DNA of 64,000 nucleotides from Rhizobiales bacterium CCH3-A5 (GCA_001556025.1 LSIB01000081.1:46953-110952), one strand, 5' to 3'; positions 25,988 to 34,644 are shown, counted from the first letter of the stretch. Notes: a model not told the origin generated them from the sequence alone. Translations and numbers: made by a program.

Positions 25988-27513
25988 AGCGGGATGTTGT
26001 CGTGCTTTCGCCAGGGCCGCTCGACGCTCTTGGTCCGCAGCATGGCGAGCGCGCGGGCGATGCGGCGGCGGGTCGAATGCGGCATGATGACCTCGTCGAT
26101 ATAGCCGCGCTCGGCGGCGACGAAGGGGGACATGAAGCGGTCCTCGTATTCCTTGGTCTGGCGTGCGATCGTCTCGGCGTCGCCGCCCCGGAAGATGATC
26201 TCGACAGCGCCCTTGGCGCCCATCACCGCGATCTGCGCGGTCGGCCAGGCGTAATTCACGTCGGCGCCGATATGCTTGGAGGCCATCACGTCATAGGCGC
26301 CGCCAAAGGCCTTGCGCGTGATCACGGTGACCAGCGGCACGGTGCATTCGCTGTAGGCGTAGAGCAGCTTCGCGCCGTGCTTGATCAGGCCGCCATATTC
26401 CTGCGCGGTGCCCGGCAGGAAGCCCGGCACGTCGACGAGCGTCACGATCGGGATCTCGAAGGCGTCGCAATAGCGCACGAAGCGCGCGGCCTTGCGCGAG
26501 GCGTCGGAATCCAGCACGCCGGCCAGCACCATGGGTTGGTTGGCGACGACGCCGACGGTGCGGCCCTCGATGCGGCCGAAGCCGGTGACGATATTGCCGG
26601 CGAAGGCTCCTTGAATCTCGAAGAAATCGCCCTCGTCCAACGTCTTCCGGATCAGTTCCTTGATGTCGTAGGGCTTGTTGGGATTGTCCGGAACCAGCGT
26701 GTCGAGGCTCATGTCGACGCGGTCGGGCACGTCGAAGCTCGGCCATTCCGGCACGCCCGCCGTGTTGTTGGCCGGCAGGAAGTCGATCAGCCGGCGCACC
26801 TGCAGCAGCGCCTCGACATCGTTCTCGAAGGAGCCGTCCGCGACCGAGGACTTGCTCGTGTGGACCTTGGCGCCGCCGAGCTCTTCCGACGTCACGGTCT
26901 CGTTGGTGACGGTCTTCACCACGTCGGGCCCGGTGACGAACATGTAGCTGGTGTCGCGGACCATGAAGATGAAGTCGGTCATCGCCGGCGAATAGACGTC
27001 GCCACCGGCGCAGGGACCCATGATGACGGAAATCTGCGGGATCACGCCCGAGGCCGCGACGTTGCGCTTGAAGACCTCGCCATAGCCGCCGAGCGCAGCC
27101 ACCCCTTCCTGGATGCGTGCTCCGCCGGCGTCGAACAGCCCGACGATGGGCGCGCGCATCTTCAGCGCCATGTCCTGGATCTTGGTGATCTTCTGGGCGT
27201 GCGTCTCCGACAGCGACCCACCGAACACCGTGAAATCCTTGGAGAACACGAAGACGGTGCGGCCATTGACCGTGCCCCAGCCGGTGACGACGCCGTCGCC
27301 GGGGGTTTTCTCGGCCTTGTCCATGCCGAAATCGACGCAGCGATGCTGCACGAACATGTCGAACTCTTCGAACGAATCCCGGTCGAGCAGCAGTTCGATG
27401 CGCTCGCGTGCCGAGAGCTTGCCCTTGGCGTGCTGCGCCGCGACGCGCCGGTCGCCGCCACCCTGGCGCGCACCCTCGCGCCGGTCCTCGAGCTCGACGA
27501 GAATGTCCTTCAT
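25984..27513 (-). CDS. pccB: Propionyl-CoA carboxylase beta (carboxyltransferase) subunit
   Basis: About 509 residues from ATG 27513 ([20 protein letters not shown]); the frame also opens at 27522. It transfers CO2 from carboxybiotin to propionyl-CoA, giving methylmalonyl-CoA. The crotonase-like carboxyltransferase halves are evident: [20 protein letters not shown], the first oxyanion segment ([20 protein letters not shown]), [20 protein letters not shown], and in the second half [20 protein letters not shown] and [20 protein letters not shown]. Closest to PccB by motif and length. The alpha (biotin) subunit is not in the window. Cytoplasmic. Confidence 0.94.
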   Translation of the reverse strand: MKDILVELEDRREGARQGGGDRRVAAQHAKGKLSARERIELLLDRDSFEEFDMFVQHRCVDFGMDKAEKTPGDGVVTGWGTVNGRTVFVFSKDFTVFGGSLSETHAQKITKIQDMALKMRAPIVGLFDAGGARIQEGVAALGGYGEVFKRNVAASGVIPQISVIMGPCAGGDVYSPAMTDFIFMVRDTSYMFVTGPDVVKTVTNETVTSEELGGAKVHTSKSSVADGSFENDVEALLQVRRLIDFLPANNTAGVPEWPSFDVPDRVDMSLDTLVPDNPNKPYDIKELIRKTLDEGDFFEIQGAFAGNIVTGFGRIEGRTVGVVANQPMVLAGVLDSDASRKAARFVRYCDAFEIPIVTLVDVPGFLPGTAQEYGGLIKHGAKLLYAYSECTVPLVTVITRKAFGGAYDVMASKHIGADVNYAWPTAQIAVMGAKGAVEIIFRGGDAETIARQTKEYEDRFMSPFVAAERGYIDEVIMPHSTRRRIARALAMLRTKSVERPWRKHDNIPL

Positions 27514-27692
27514 GGCGATCAAAGCCCCGCAGCCGACGAAAGGTCTTGTGCCTTCCGGATTAAGGGGCGGGAGGCGCGCTGTCCATCGGGGCGAGATCAG
27601 GCTTTCGGGGGAGGTCGGGGATTGCGAACCGACTTATCCCCGTCTCCGGTTTCGCGCTCAGCATCCGTACCCGCCGCGGAGACCAGCGCCGG

Positions 27693-27857
27693 ATGCCCCA
27701 ACCCGATCCTCACGTCGATACCCTGCATCAGCGCGCCGTGCGCTCGCATTTGCTCGCCTTGCGAAGCCGCCTCGCCGGCGATCGTTTCCTCGCCGCGCTC
27801 GACCGGCATCGCGAGATGCCGGCGAAAGCCAATTTCAATCCAGCCCAGCCGCGATAG
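27693..27857 (+). CDS. Possible 54-residue small protein in the pccB/HNH gap
   Basis: A short frame from ATG 27693 to TAG 27857 encodes MPQPDPHVDTLHQRAVRSHL, continuing with helix-like, evenly charged residues (LRSRLAGDRFLAALDRHREM). No Shine-Dalgarno is obvious, and all frames here are open because of high GC. It is listed because the sequence looks more protein-like than the competing frames. Otherwise the 27514-27932 gap holds no recognisable gene. Function unknown. Confidence 0.3.
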   Translation: MPQPDPHVDTLHQRAVRSHLLALRSRLAGDRFLAALDRHREMPAKANFNPAQPR

Positions 27858-27932
27858 CCGCCCGGCGGCCCCGGCGCGGGGCAATGGGTCTATGAAGAAG
27901 GCTACGCACAGGGACGCCAGCCCGGCGCTTCC

Positions 27933-28487
27933 GTGCCGCGAACGCCGGCGGCGCGTCCGGGCATCGGCCATAATGGCGGCCCCACGCTGGACCGGCCGCC
28001 CGACATTCCAAAGCTCGATCCCGGCGATCAGGCCTCACGTCTGGCCAAGGCCAAGGAGGCGGCCAAATGGCTGGCGCTGTTTGGTGCGCGGCGTGTTCCG
28101 CAGGTGGCGCTCGCGCTGGCGGCGATCGAAGGCGAGGTTTGGCTGCGCGCCGAACTGCCCGCGATCCGCTCCTATCGCGATTCGCCGAGAAGCATGGACG
28201 AACTGGTCGCCAATGCGCGGCAAGCGCGGCCAGGCTACGAGAAACACCATATCGTGGAGCGGCAAGCTGGAGGGCCGGACGGCTTCCCGCGCTCGATAAC
28301 CGAAGGAGCGGGAAATGTGGTAAGCGTTCCGAAATACCGGCATCGCGAGATCTCGGATTGGTATCAGAGCAAGAACCCGGATTTCGGAATGCTCTCTCCG
28401 CGCGAATATCTTCGCGGCAAGAGCTTGGAGGAGCATATTCGCGTTGGCCACAAGGCGATGAGAGAGAAAGGTGTCTTGAAGCCATGA
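27933..28487 (+). CDS. Probable HNH-type nuclease (toxin-like) with GIGHNGGP N-terminus
   Basis: A 184-residue protein starting at GTG 27933; no other in-frame start is upstream. Near the N-terminus is GIGHNGGP (residues 10-17), a motif seen at the head of various Rhizobiales small proteins. The C-terminal part has GYEKHHIVER (His105, His106), then GNVVSVPKYRHREI (Asn128, His137) and LSPREYLRGKSLEEHIRVGH. This is the layout of HNH/EHHH nuclease toxin domains. The stop overlaps the ATG of a DUF2019-like gene (ATGA), so the two are translated together. Predicted to cleave nucleic acid; activity and target are inference. Base composition falls toward the 3' end. Confidence 0.65.
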   Translation: MPRTPAARPGIGHNGGPTLDRPPDIPKLDPGDQASRLAKAKEAAKWLALFGARRVPQVALALAAIEGEVWLRAELPAIRSYRDSPRSMDELVANARQARPGYEKHHIVERQAGGPDGFPRSITEGAGNVVSVPKYRHREISDWYQSKNPDFGMLSPREYLRGKSLEEHIRVGHKAMREKGVLKP

Positions 28488-28852
28488 AGAAACACCACTT
28501 TCATAAAGTCTCGACCGGTGATCTGGTGGATCATTTCGTTGATCTTTGTATTGCTCAAGGCCATGCAAAAGAGCGGAGCGAAATCGCGCTCTACAATCGC
28601 CGCTTCGACGTCGTTCAGGCGCTTCTGAACGAACTTCGCTCACGGGACGGCGACCATCGGCATCACCTGCTGCATTTACTGGAACATCCCGATGCTCAGG
28701 TCAGGCTGACGGCGGCGCATGCGACGCTCACGCTCTCGCCTGCGGCGCGCGCTGCGCTCGAAGCACTGAGACGAGAGCCTTGGCTGACACAGGCTCTCGA
28801 CGCCGGCATGGCTCTGGATTCTCTGGACCGGAGGATATATCGCCCCGTTTGA
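28484..28852 (+). CDS. DUF2019-like helical protein, probable partner/immunity for the upstream nuclease
   Basis: A 122-residue all-helical protein. The ATG at 28484 overlaps the upstream stop by 4 bp. The segments LVDHFVDLCIAQGHA, EHPDAQVRLTAAHATLTLSP and DAGMALDSLDRRIYRP are typical of DUF2019 proteins (N-terminal LVxxF, HEAT-like helix hairpin, and the ending LDRxIY). No catalytic residues are evident. Tight coupling to a predicted HNH nuclease suggests an immunity or antitoxin role. That role is inferred from gene order and not from the family's known biochemistry. Confidence 0.7.
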   Translation: MKKHHFHKVSTGDLVDHFVDLCIAQGHAKERSEIALYNRRFDVVQALLNELRSRDGDHRHHLLHLLEHPDAQVRLTAAHATLTLSPAARAALEALRREPWLTQALDAGMALDSLDRRIYRPV

Positions 28853-28984
28853 GCGTGGTCAGAGCCTCGTCAAGGCTCTCGACTGCGCCCTCGCGTAGCC
28901 CGATAGCCCCATAACAGGGATTGCATCGCGCTGCGGCGTGTGGGGCGTTGCCGGCTCGCCTGTGTGTCGCCGCCGATGCCAGCT

Positions 28985-29377
28985 TCAGGTCTCTGTGCGA
29001 CCGCTGCCATTACGATCGCGCTCGTAGCGTCGCGCCAGCGGAAACGGCGGCAGCCAGGCTTCGCGCCGGATGGTCCAGCTCTCATAGGTCGGCGTTAACT
29101 GGTCGGGCGCATCGAGCGATCCGAGGTTCACCTCGATCTCGTCGCCGGTGCGGGCGAAGACGGAGGAGCCGCAGCGCGGGCAGAAGAACCGGCCGGCATA
29201 GCCGCGCGGCTCGCCCTCGATCGTCACCGCCTCCTGCGGGAAGATCGCTGAGGCGTGGAACAGCGCGCCGTGATGCTTGCGGCAGTCGAGGCAGTGACAC
29301 AGGCCCACGCGGTAGGGTCGCCCCGAGGCCACGATCCGAACGTCGCCGCAGGAGCAGCCGCCGGTGAACCGCTCCAT
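28985..29377 (-). CDS. GFA-family (CENP-V/GFA fold) zinc protein
   Basis: A 130-residue protein from ATG 29377 (MERFTGGCSCGDVRIVASGR). The frame upstream to 29548 only shadows the ATP12 gene. The three zinc-binding clusters of the glutathione-dependent formaldehyde-activating family are present: GGCSCGDV, CHCLDCRKHHG and CPRCGSSVF. Such proteins are cytoplasmic and may activate glutathione adducts. The true substrate of most members, including this one, is unknown. It lies 16 bp after the ATP12 chaperone gene and probably shares its transcript. Confidence 0.88.
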   Translation of the reverse strand: MERFTGGCSCGDVRIVASGRPYRVGLCHCLDCRKHHGALFHASAIFPQEAVTIEGEPRGYAGRFFCPRCGSSVFARTGDEIEVNLGSLDAPDQLTPTYESWTIRREAWLPPFPLARRYERDRNGSGRTET

Positions 29378-29393
29378 GCCGCGTCTCCTCCCG

Positions 29394-30182
29394 TCAGCCG
29401 TGAAGCAGCAGCAGCGCCGCCGCATCGAACTCCGCCCGCCGGATCGCCCGCCGCTCGGCCGCCTCCTCGTCCTGGCCCCAGATCGCGATCTGGTAGTCCT
29501 CGTCGCAATGGGCGGCGGTCCAGATCGCCTCGGCATCCCGGTGGCCATCCGCCAGCGCCAGCATCAGGATGGTCGAACCGGTCAGCGTCATCACATTGTG
29601 CGCGCCGGCGAGCGCGACCGGCGCTTGGATCGCCGCGACGCGGGCTGCGACCGCATCCAGCGTCGTCTGCGGCTGCTGCGCGTGCATCACCCCTTGTGCC
29701 AGCACGAAGCGCGCGCCGAGCGCGCCTTCCATCTCGCGCAGGATCGGGTTCCAGAGTTCGTTCTGACGCTCCACGAGCGCCTCGGGTTCACCGGCGCGGT
29801 AGCAGAGCGCGTCGCTGCCGGCATAGCGCACGATCTCGACGCGCACCGCCTCATGCTGGTCGGCGACGCCGTCCAGCGCCGAGTTGACCAGCCGGGTCAG
29901 CGGCATTCTCGCCGGGTCGATGCGCTCAATCTGCGCCTGCCACTCGGCGGCGAGCGCTTCGGCGACGGCCCGCGAGCCCACAGCCAGCGGGTTGCGCGCC
30001 GGCGTTCGGGCGGTGCGGCCGTCCAGCGCGACATGGAACAGCCCATCACGGTCCAGCACGGCAGCCGCCTCGTAGAAGCGGTTCGGCAGGGCGTTGCGCA
30101 TCGCCTTCTGCGCCGCTGCGACGGGGTCGGGCTGGCGGTGGCCCGCGGCCCCGAAGCGGGCGAGGAATTCATCGGTCGACAT
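29394..30182 (-). CDS. ATP12 family chaperone for F1-ATPase alpha subunit assembly
   Basis: A 262-residue protein with the ATP12 domain. Recognisable stretches are RFYEAAAVLDRDGLFHVALD, GRTARTPARNPLAVGSRAVA, AEWQAQIERIDPARMPLTRL and YAGSDALCYRAGEPEALVER. It is thought to help fold or insert the alpha subunit during F1 assembly, as in mitochondria; alphaproteobacteria carry the homologue. No signal peptide, so cytoplasmic. It follows the P1 peptidase gene by 32 bp. Confidence 0.92.
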   Translation of the reverse strand: MSTDEFLARFGAAGHRQPDPVAAAQKAMRNALPNRFYEAAAVLDRDGLFHVALDGRTARTPARNPLAVGSRAVAEALAAEWQAQIERIDPARMPLTRLVNSALDGVADQHEAVRVEIVRYAGSDALCYRAGEPEALVERQNELWNPILREMEGALGARFVLAQGVMHAQQPQTTLDAVAARVAAIQAPVALAGAHNVMTLTGSTILMLALADGHRDAEAIWTAAHCDEDYQIAIWGQDEEAAERRAIRRAEFDAAALLLLHG

Positions 30183-30214
30183 GGGCCGGCCTCTAGCACG
30201 ACGGCGCGCGCCGG

Positions 30215-31213
30215 TCAGCCGCCATGAACATCGCGCCAGGCCGGTCTGGCATTCGCGAAGGGCAGGGCGGTTGCGGCATAGACGCCGCGCGCTATGGCCC
30301 GCGCCAGCACATCGGCCGCCGTGGCGCAGATGTCGGTCAGGGCGAAGGCGTCGGATGGCGCGCCCGCGCGGCCCGTGGCGGCGGAGAAGACGACATCGCC
30401 GTCGAGCGGGGCGTGGACGGGCCGGAGCGCCCGCGCCAGCCCGTCATGGGCCGCGAGCGCCAGCCGCTTGCACTGCGCCTTGGTCAGGGCGGCGTCGGTC
30501 GCGACCAGCGCGATCGTGGTGTTGCGGCCGGGCCCACCCTTGTAGCGCAGCGCCAGGTCGTCAGGCGTGAGCGCGGCCGGCCAGCCGAGCCCGCCGAACT
30601 CGGCGTCGCGCTCGTAGGCGCCGGCCCAGAAATACGGGCCGTCCCCAATCGTGGCCGAACCGACCGCGTTGACCGCGACCAGCGCGCCGACGACATGGCC
30701 GGTCGCCGCCCGCGCGCTGGCCGAGCCGAGCCCGCCCTTGAGGTTTTGTGTGGTCGCACCAAAGCCCGCGCCTTCCGTGCCCAGCGCAAAGTCCTGCGAC
30801 GAACCTGCGACCGCCTGCAGGCCAAGCGTCCGGTATGGCGATTCGCCGCCGCCCGCCGCCCAGGGCTTGTCGCCGCCATTGGCCAGGTCGAACAGGATTG
30901 CCTGCGGGACGATCGGCACGCGATACGCCCCGACCGGGAAACCGCGCTGCTCGGCCGCGAGCCAGGCCATGACGCCGTCGGCGGCCGACAACCCCCAGGC
31001 CGAGCCGCCCGACAGCACGATCGCGTCGATATGCTCGACCGTCATCTCAGGCTCGAGCAGCGCGGTGTCGCGGGTGCCGGGCGCGCCGCCGAGGATCGCG
31101 ACCGAGGCGATGGTCGGCCGGTCGAATAGCGCGACGCTGACGCCGGTCGCGGCGCTCGCATCCTGCGCATTGCCGACGAGGACGCCGCGGACATCGGTGA
31201 TCAGATTGCGCAT
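30215..31213 (-). CDS. P1-family (DmpA/NylC-type) N-terminal-nucleophile aminopeptidase/amidase
   Basis: A 332-residue protein from ATG 31213 (MRNLITDVRGVLVGNAQD). The frame also opens at 31243. Family hallmarks are DVRGVLVGN, AIVLSGGSAWGLSAADGVMA, NGGDKPW and GHVVGALVAVNAVGSA. The self-cleavage site is GRNTTIALVATDA, with Asn231-Thr232. Cleavage there would expose Thr as nucleophile, as in NylC. DmpA has Gly-Ser instead. Cleavage gives large and small subunits. Substrates are probably N-terminal amides or small cyclic/linear oligoamides. No secretion signal. Confidence 0.87.
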   Translation of the reverse strand: MRNLITDVRGVLVGNAQDASAATGVSVALFDRPTIASVAILGGAPGTRDTALLEPEMTVEHIDAIVLSGGSAWGLSAADGVMAWLAAEQRGFPVGAYRVPIVPQAILFDLANGGDKPWAAGGGESPYRTLGLQAVAGSSQDFALGTEGAGFGATTQNLKGGLGSASARAATGHVVGALVAVNAVGSATIGDGPYFWAGAYERDAEFGGLGWPAALTPDDLALRYKGGPGRNTTIALVATDAALTKAQCKRLALAAHDGLARALRPVHAPLDGDVVFSAATGRAGAPSDAFALTDICATAADVLARAIARGVYAATALPFANARPAWRDVHGG

Positions 31214-31401
31214 CGTCTCGTATCGGCGGAAGGATGGGAACATCGCGGCAGCCCGCGCGTCCTGTCCACATTACGATCTTTTCATGCTTGCGCCATCGCC
31301 GGGTCAGGGCTTGCCCGGCATGGTGGCGACATCGCGAACCGGCGTTTCGAGACCCGCTCGGCGACCGACCCTTTGCCCAACACTCCTTTGGAGATTGCCC
31401 C

Positions 31402-32043
31402 ATGAAACGCATTGCCCTGATCGCCGCCTCTTCGGTCGCAGCCATGGCAGCGACCTTCGCGATCGCCCAGCAGCCGCAGCCGATCCCGCCCGCGGGCGGT
31501 GGTGACAGCACACGCCAGGAGCGCTCCGAGAGCCGCGCCGAATCGCGCGAGCAGCGCCGCACCGAATGGCGCGAGCGCCGCGCCGAGCGCATGGAGGCGC
31601 GCCTCAACGAGCGTCTCGCCAAGCTACGCACCGACATGAACCTGAAGCCCGATCAGGTGCCATTGTTCGAGCGTGTCGAGGCCGTGATCAAGAAGAGCGC
31701 CGAGCAGCGCCGCGAGCGCTGGGCCTCGATGCGCGAGCAGCGCGAGACCTTCCGCCATGCCGACATCATGGAGCGGCTGGACGCCATGTCCGCCCGCAGC
31801 GGGGAACGCGCCCAACGGATGAAGGAATTGTCCGATACGGTGCGGCCGCTCTGGGTCACGCTCAGCGACGAGCAGAAGACGGTCGCGCGCCGCGCCGTGC
31901 GCGAGGCGATGTCCGAGGGGCGCAGCCAGATGCGCCAGATGCGCGAACGCTGGGAGGAGCGTCGCGGCGGCTGGGATCGTGACGACGATGACCGCGGCGA
32001 GCGCCGCTGGCGCGATCGCGGCGACTGGGACCGTCGCGGCTGA
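31402..32043 (+). CDS. Periplasmic Spy/CpxP-like LTXXQ protein
   Basis: A 213-residue product. The signal peptide is MKRIALIAASSVAAMAATFA, cleaved near AIAQ. The mature chain is very rich in Arg and Glu and almost entirely helical. It carries repeated LTXXQ-like sequences (LKPDQVPLF and LSDEQKTVA) as in Spy/CpxP chaperones. The tail (GGWDRDDDDRGERRWRDRG) is charged and disordered. The family buffers unfolded periplasmic proteins. A clean terminator follows 22 bp after the stop, so it is a monocistronic unit. Confidence 0.82.
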   Translation: MKRIALIAASSVAAMAATFAIAQQPQPIPPAGGGDSTRQERSESRAESREQRRTEWRERRAERMEARLNERLAKLRTDMNLKPDQVPLFERVEAVIKKSAEQRRERWASMREQRETFRHADIMERLDAMSARSGERAQRMKELSDTVRPLWVTLSDEQKTVARRAVREAMSEGRSQMRQMRERWEERRGGWDRDDDDRGERRWRDRGDWDRRG

Positions 32044-32065
32044 TCAGGCGAACACAGAGTGAAGG

Positions 32066-32093
32066 AAGGGCGGCCCTGGGAGCCGCCCTTTTT
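32066..32093 (+). terminator. Rho-independent terminator of the Spy-like gene
   Basis: The stem aagggcggc / gccgccctt has a seven-base loop and is followed by TTT, then A and TT. It lies 22 bp beyond the stop. Confidence 0.85.
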
Positions 32094-32117
32094 ATTGGGC
32101 CGAGGCTTTTCGACTCA

Positions 32118-32366
32118 TCAGGTCCCGACGGCGTCGGTGACGCATTTCTTGGTGAAGCTCGTCTTGGCCGCGCCATTGAGCTTCCTGTCGGCGGCCTGCT
32201 TGTCGCAGGCGGCGGTGGCGTCCTTCTCGCATTTGCCGAGGAAACTGGTCTTGGCTGCGCCGGCCAATTTCTTGTCGGTGGCCTGCACCGCGCAGCTTGC
32301 TCCCTGCGCGAAGGCCTGGCCGGTCAGGCAGCCCAGCGCGAGCGCTGCGATCAACATCGTCTTCAT
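32118..32366 (-). CDS. psiF: PsiF repeat family periplasmic protein
   Basis: An 82-residue secreted protein from ATG 32366 (MKTMLIAALALGCLTGQAFA). The mature part has two PsiF repeats, KLAGAAKTSFLGKCEKDA and KLNGAAKTSFTKKCVTDA. Each ends in a conserved Lys-Cys, and further Cys residues could form disulfides. PsiF was named for phosphate-starvation induction in E. coli; the biochemical role is not established. The gene converges on the Spy-like gene across the shared terminator region. The symbol is by family. Confidence 0.85.
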   Translation of the reverse strand: MKTMLIAALALGCLTGQAFAQGASCAVQATDKKLAGAAKTSFLGKCEKDATAACDKQAADRKLNGAAKTSFTKKCVTDAVGT

Positions 32367-32564
32367 GATCGTCGTCCCTTTCCCGATATGGGTGCGCGAC
32401 GATACGCCGAGTCGCAACGGCTTGTCAGCGCGCGGCGGGACGGCAGGCCGTTTGGCTTATATCGCGAGAAACAACCGGTAACCTTTCATTTACACTAGCT
32501 GTTCAAGCTCAATTCAGAGTTTTGCGTTTACGGTTTGGCAGTAAGTTCACCGCGAGTGGTCGCC

Positions 32565-32717
32565 ATGAGCAACAAGACACTGACCTGGTCGATGCGGGGC
32601 TTCATCGCCTGCGTGTTCGTGCTGAGCCTGTTTGGCCCCTATGCGATCTCGATCCTGATCGGCTGCCTGGGGTTGGGCTGCTACTTCTTCCGCGACGAGG
32701 CCGGCTCGCATCTGTGA
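32565..32717 (+). CDS. Small 50-residue membrane protein
   Basis: From ATG 32565, MSNKTLTWSMRGFIACVFVL then hydrophobic to the end (SLFGPYAISILIGCLGLGCY, FFRDEAGSHL). One long or two short transmembrane helices. The frame also extends to 32535, but the ATG at 32565 gives the natural N-terminus. No family is recognised. It ends before the bidirectional terminator that separates it from rpsD. Coding is supported by the hydrophobic pattern and the terminator. Confidence 0.6.
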   Translation: MSNKTLTWSMRGFIACVFVLSLFGPYAISILIGCLGLGCYFFRDEAGSHL

Positions 32718-32762
32718 GCCATCCCATTTGGCGTCCTGCGCCGCGACTTCGACCGGCAAACG

Positions 32763-32793
32763 AAAAAGGGCGGCTCTTGCGAGCCGCCCTTTT
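32763..32793. terminator. Bidirectional terminator between the small membrane protein gene and rpsD
   Basis: A perfect 13-bp stem (aaaagggcggctc / gagccgccctttt) with loop ttgc. A-run and T-run flanks let it act on both strands. Converging genes end at 32717 (+) and 32838 (-). Confidence 0.88.
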
Positions 32794-32837
32794 CTGTTTT
32801 CAGGCAACGCCTTGCGGCGGGGAGCTAGGTTTCCGAA

Positions 32838-33455
32838 TCAGCGCGAGTAGAACTCGATGACCAGGTTCGGCTCCATCTGCACCGCATAGGGCACGTCCGT
32901 CAGGGTCGGGGTGCGGGTGAAGGTGGCGGTCGACTTGGTGTGGTCGGCGTCGAGATAGTCCGGCACGTCGCGCTCGGCGAGAGCCGCCGACTCGATGACG
33001 ATGGCGAGCTGGCGCGAGCTCTCCTTGACCGCGATCACGTCGCCCGGCTTGACCTGGTAGGAGGCGATGTTGACGCGCTTGCCGTTCACGGTGACGTGCC
33101 CGTGGTTGACGAACTGGCGGGCTGCGAAGACCGTCGGAACGAATTTGGCGCGGTAGATCACCGCATCCAGGCGTCGCTCGAGCAGGCCGATCAGGTTCTC
33201 GCCCGAATCGCCCTTGAGGCGGATCGCCTCGGCATAATAGCGGCGGAACTGCTTCTCCGAGATCGAGCCGTAATAGCCCTTGAGCTTCTGCTTGGCGCGC
33301 AGCTGTGTGCCGAAGTCGGAGGGCTTGCCCTTGCGGCGCTGGCCGTGCTGGCCGGGGCCGTATTCGCGGCGGTTGACCGGGGACTTCGGACGGCCCCAGA
33401 TGTTCTGACCGAGACGACGGTCAATCTTGTACTTCGCCTCATGGCGCTTCGACAT
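32838..33455 (-). CDS. rpsD: 30S ribosomal protein S4
   Basis: A 205-residue primary 16S rRNA-binding protein. The start [20 protein letters not shown], the central S4 domain ([20 protein letters not shown] and [20 protein letters not shown]) and the end [11 protein letters not shown] are canonical. It is a free-standing gene here rather than part of the alpha operon, as in many Rhizobiales. Terminators bound both sides. Very secure. Confidence 0.98.
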   Translation of the reverse strand: MSKRHEAKYKIDRRLGQNIWGRPKSPVNRREYGPGQHGQRRKGKPSDFGTQLRAKQKLKGYYGSISEKQFRRYYAEAIRLKGDSGENLIGLLERRLDAVIYRAKFVPTVFAARQFVNHGHVTVNGKRVNIASYQVKPGDVIAVKESSRQLAIVIESAALAERDVPDYLDADHTKSTATFTRTPTLTDVPYAVQMEPNLVIEFYSR

Positions 33456-33554
33456 ATCGCGTGTCCTCTTGAGTTCGCGAGTGAGGACCGCGCCCTCCTG
33501 TCCCCTGTCGGGGCGACAGATCCGGCTCTATGCAAGAGCGGATCACGGGTGCGG

Positions 33555-33585
33555 AAAAAGCCACGCGGGCCGTTTCGGGCCCGCG
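33555..33585 (-). terminator. Terminator downstream of murI
   Basis: On the minus strand the stem cgcgggcc / ggcccgcg (33564-33585, six-base loop) is followed by TGGC and five T (33555-33559). It lies about 190 bp past murI, beyond a repeat copy, and just upstream of rpsD. Confidence 0.65.
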
Positions 33586-33644
33586 CGACGCGCGCCTAGA
33601 ACCATGCGGGAGCCGGTTTGTCAAACCGGAATGGCGCTTTCTCC

Positions 33645-33736
33645 GTCATGGTCGGGCTTGTCCCGACCATCCACGTCTTCACTCGTCGAGCCCAGACCAA
33701 AGACGTGGATGCTCGGCACAAGGCCGAGCCTGACGG
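33645..33736. repeat. Cloverleaf-like palindromic intergenic repeat, copy 1
   Basis: Ends GTCATGG and CTGACGG. Inside are a small hairpin GGTCGGG-CTTGT-CCCGACC, an inverted pair ATCCACGTCTT (33669-33679) and AAGACGTGGAT (33700-33710), and a second hairpin GCTCGGC-ACAAG-GCCGAGC. Two further copies start at 40105 and 44199. It lies between murI and rpsD. Confidence 0.85.
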
Positions 33737-33768
33737 GAAGCTCGCAATAGCAGAGAGGGTTCCCGGCC

Positions 33769-34644
33769 CTAGTTCAACAGCGGCATCGGCTCGATGGCGA
33801 CGTCGGCGAGGCCGTATCCGGCGAGCGCGATGCGCAAGGGGCCGGTGAGGCCGCTTCCATCGGTGAAGAGCGCAAGCGCGTCTCCAGCGCTCACGGCCGG
33901 CGCCGTCGCCGTCGGCCCGAGCAGGCCCGCGACACGCCGCGCGATCGCCGGCGCGGGGTCGATCCAGCCGACATGCCAGGGCGCGAGCCGCTTCATGCGT
34001 TCCACCAGTAGCGGATAATGCGTGCAGGACAGCGTGACGACGTCGGTGCGCGCTCCAGCGGCCTCGACGAAGCAGGGTGCGATCTCGGCCAGGATCGCCT
34101 CGTCGGCGACCGGCTCGCCCTTCAGCGCAGCCTCCGCGAGGCCGGCAAGGGCGGTCGAGCCGACGAGCGTGACAGTGCAGCCTCCGGCATAGGTCTCGAT
34201 CAGCCCGCGCGTGTAGTCGCGCGCGACCGTGCCCGGTGTCGCCAAAACCGTGATCTGCCCCGTCTTCGTCAGCTCGGCGGCCGGCTTGATCGCCGGGACC
34301 GTGCCGACGAAGGGGATCGCAAAGCGCGCCCGCAGGGCCGGCAGGACCAGCGTCGAGGCGGTGTTGCAGGCGATCACGACGAGGTCGGGATGGCAACGCG
34401 CGACCAGCCGCTCCATCACGGCCAGCACGCGCGCGACGAGTTCTCCCTCGCCGAGCCGGCCATAGGGAAAGCCGGCGTCGTCGGCGGCGTAGACGATCCG
34501 CGCGCCGGGGCAGGCGCGCACCGTGGCATCGAGCACGGTCAAGCCGCCGAGCCCTGAATCGAAAACGAGGATGGTCGGCTGGCGCTGCGGCATCGCCAGC
34601 GCGGCATAGGCCGTTCCGGCCAGAAGATCGACCTGCATGGACAT
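33769..34644 (-). CDS. murI: Glutamate racemase
   Basis: A 291-residue cytoplasmic enzyme converting L- to D-glutamate for peptidoglycan. The two catalytic cysteines are present: ACNTAST (Cys93) and LSCTHYPLL (Cys207). The N-terminal VFDSGLGGLTVL and AADDAGFPYG are standard. The family N-terminus would suit a start at ATG 34638 or 34593 (MPQRQPTILVFDSG) as well; the longest frame is reported. It is a single gene, with repeat copy 1 and a terminator downstream. Confidence 0.94.
   Translation of the reverse strand: MSMQVDLLAGTAYAALAMPQRQPTILVFDSGLGGLTVLDATVRACPGARIVYAADDAGFPYGRLGEGELVARVLAVMERLVARCHPDLVVIACNTASTLVLPALRARFAIPFVGTVPAIKPAAELTKTGQITVLATPGTVARDYTRGLIETYAGGCTVTLVGSTALAGLAEAALKGEPVADEAILAEIAPCFVEAAGARTDVVTLSCTHYPLLVERMKRLAPWHVGWIDPAPAIARRVAGLLGPTATAPAVSAGDALALFTDGSGLTGPLRIALAGYGLADVAIEPMPLLN

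Noticed and set aside
25840..28299. 819-residue plus-strand frame across pccB and the nuclease gene
   Set aside because: It runs antisense to pccB and in another frame of the nuclease gene. His/Asp/Arg-rich shadow sequence without motifs.
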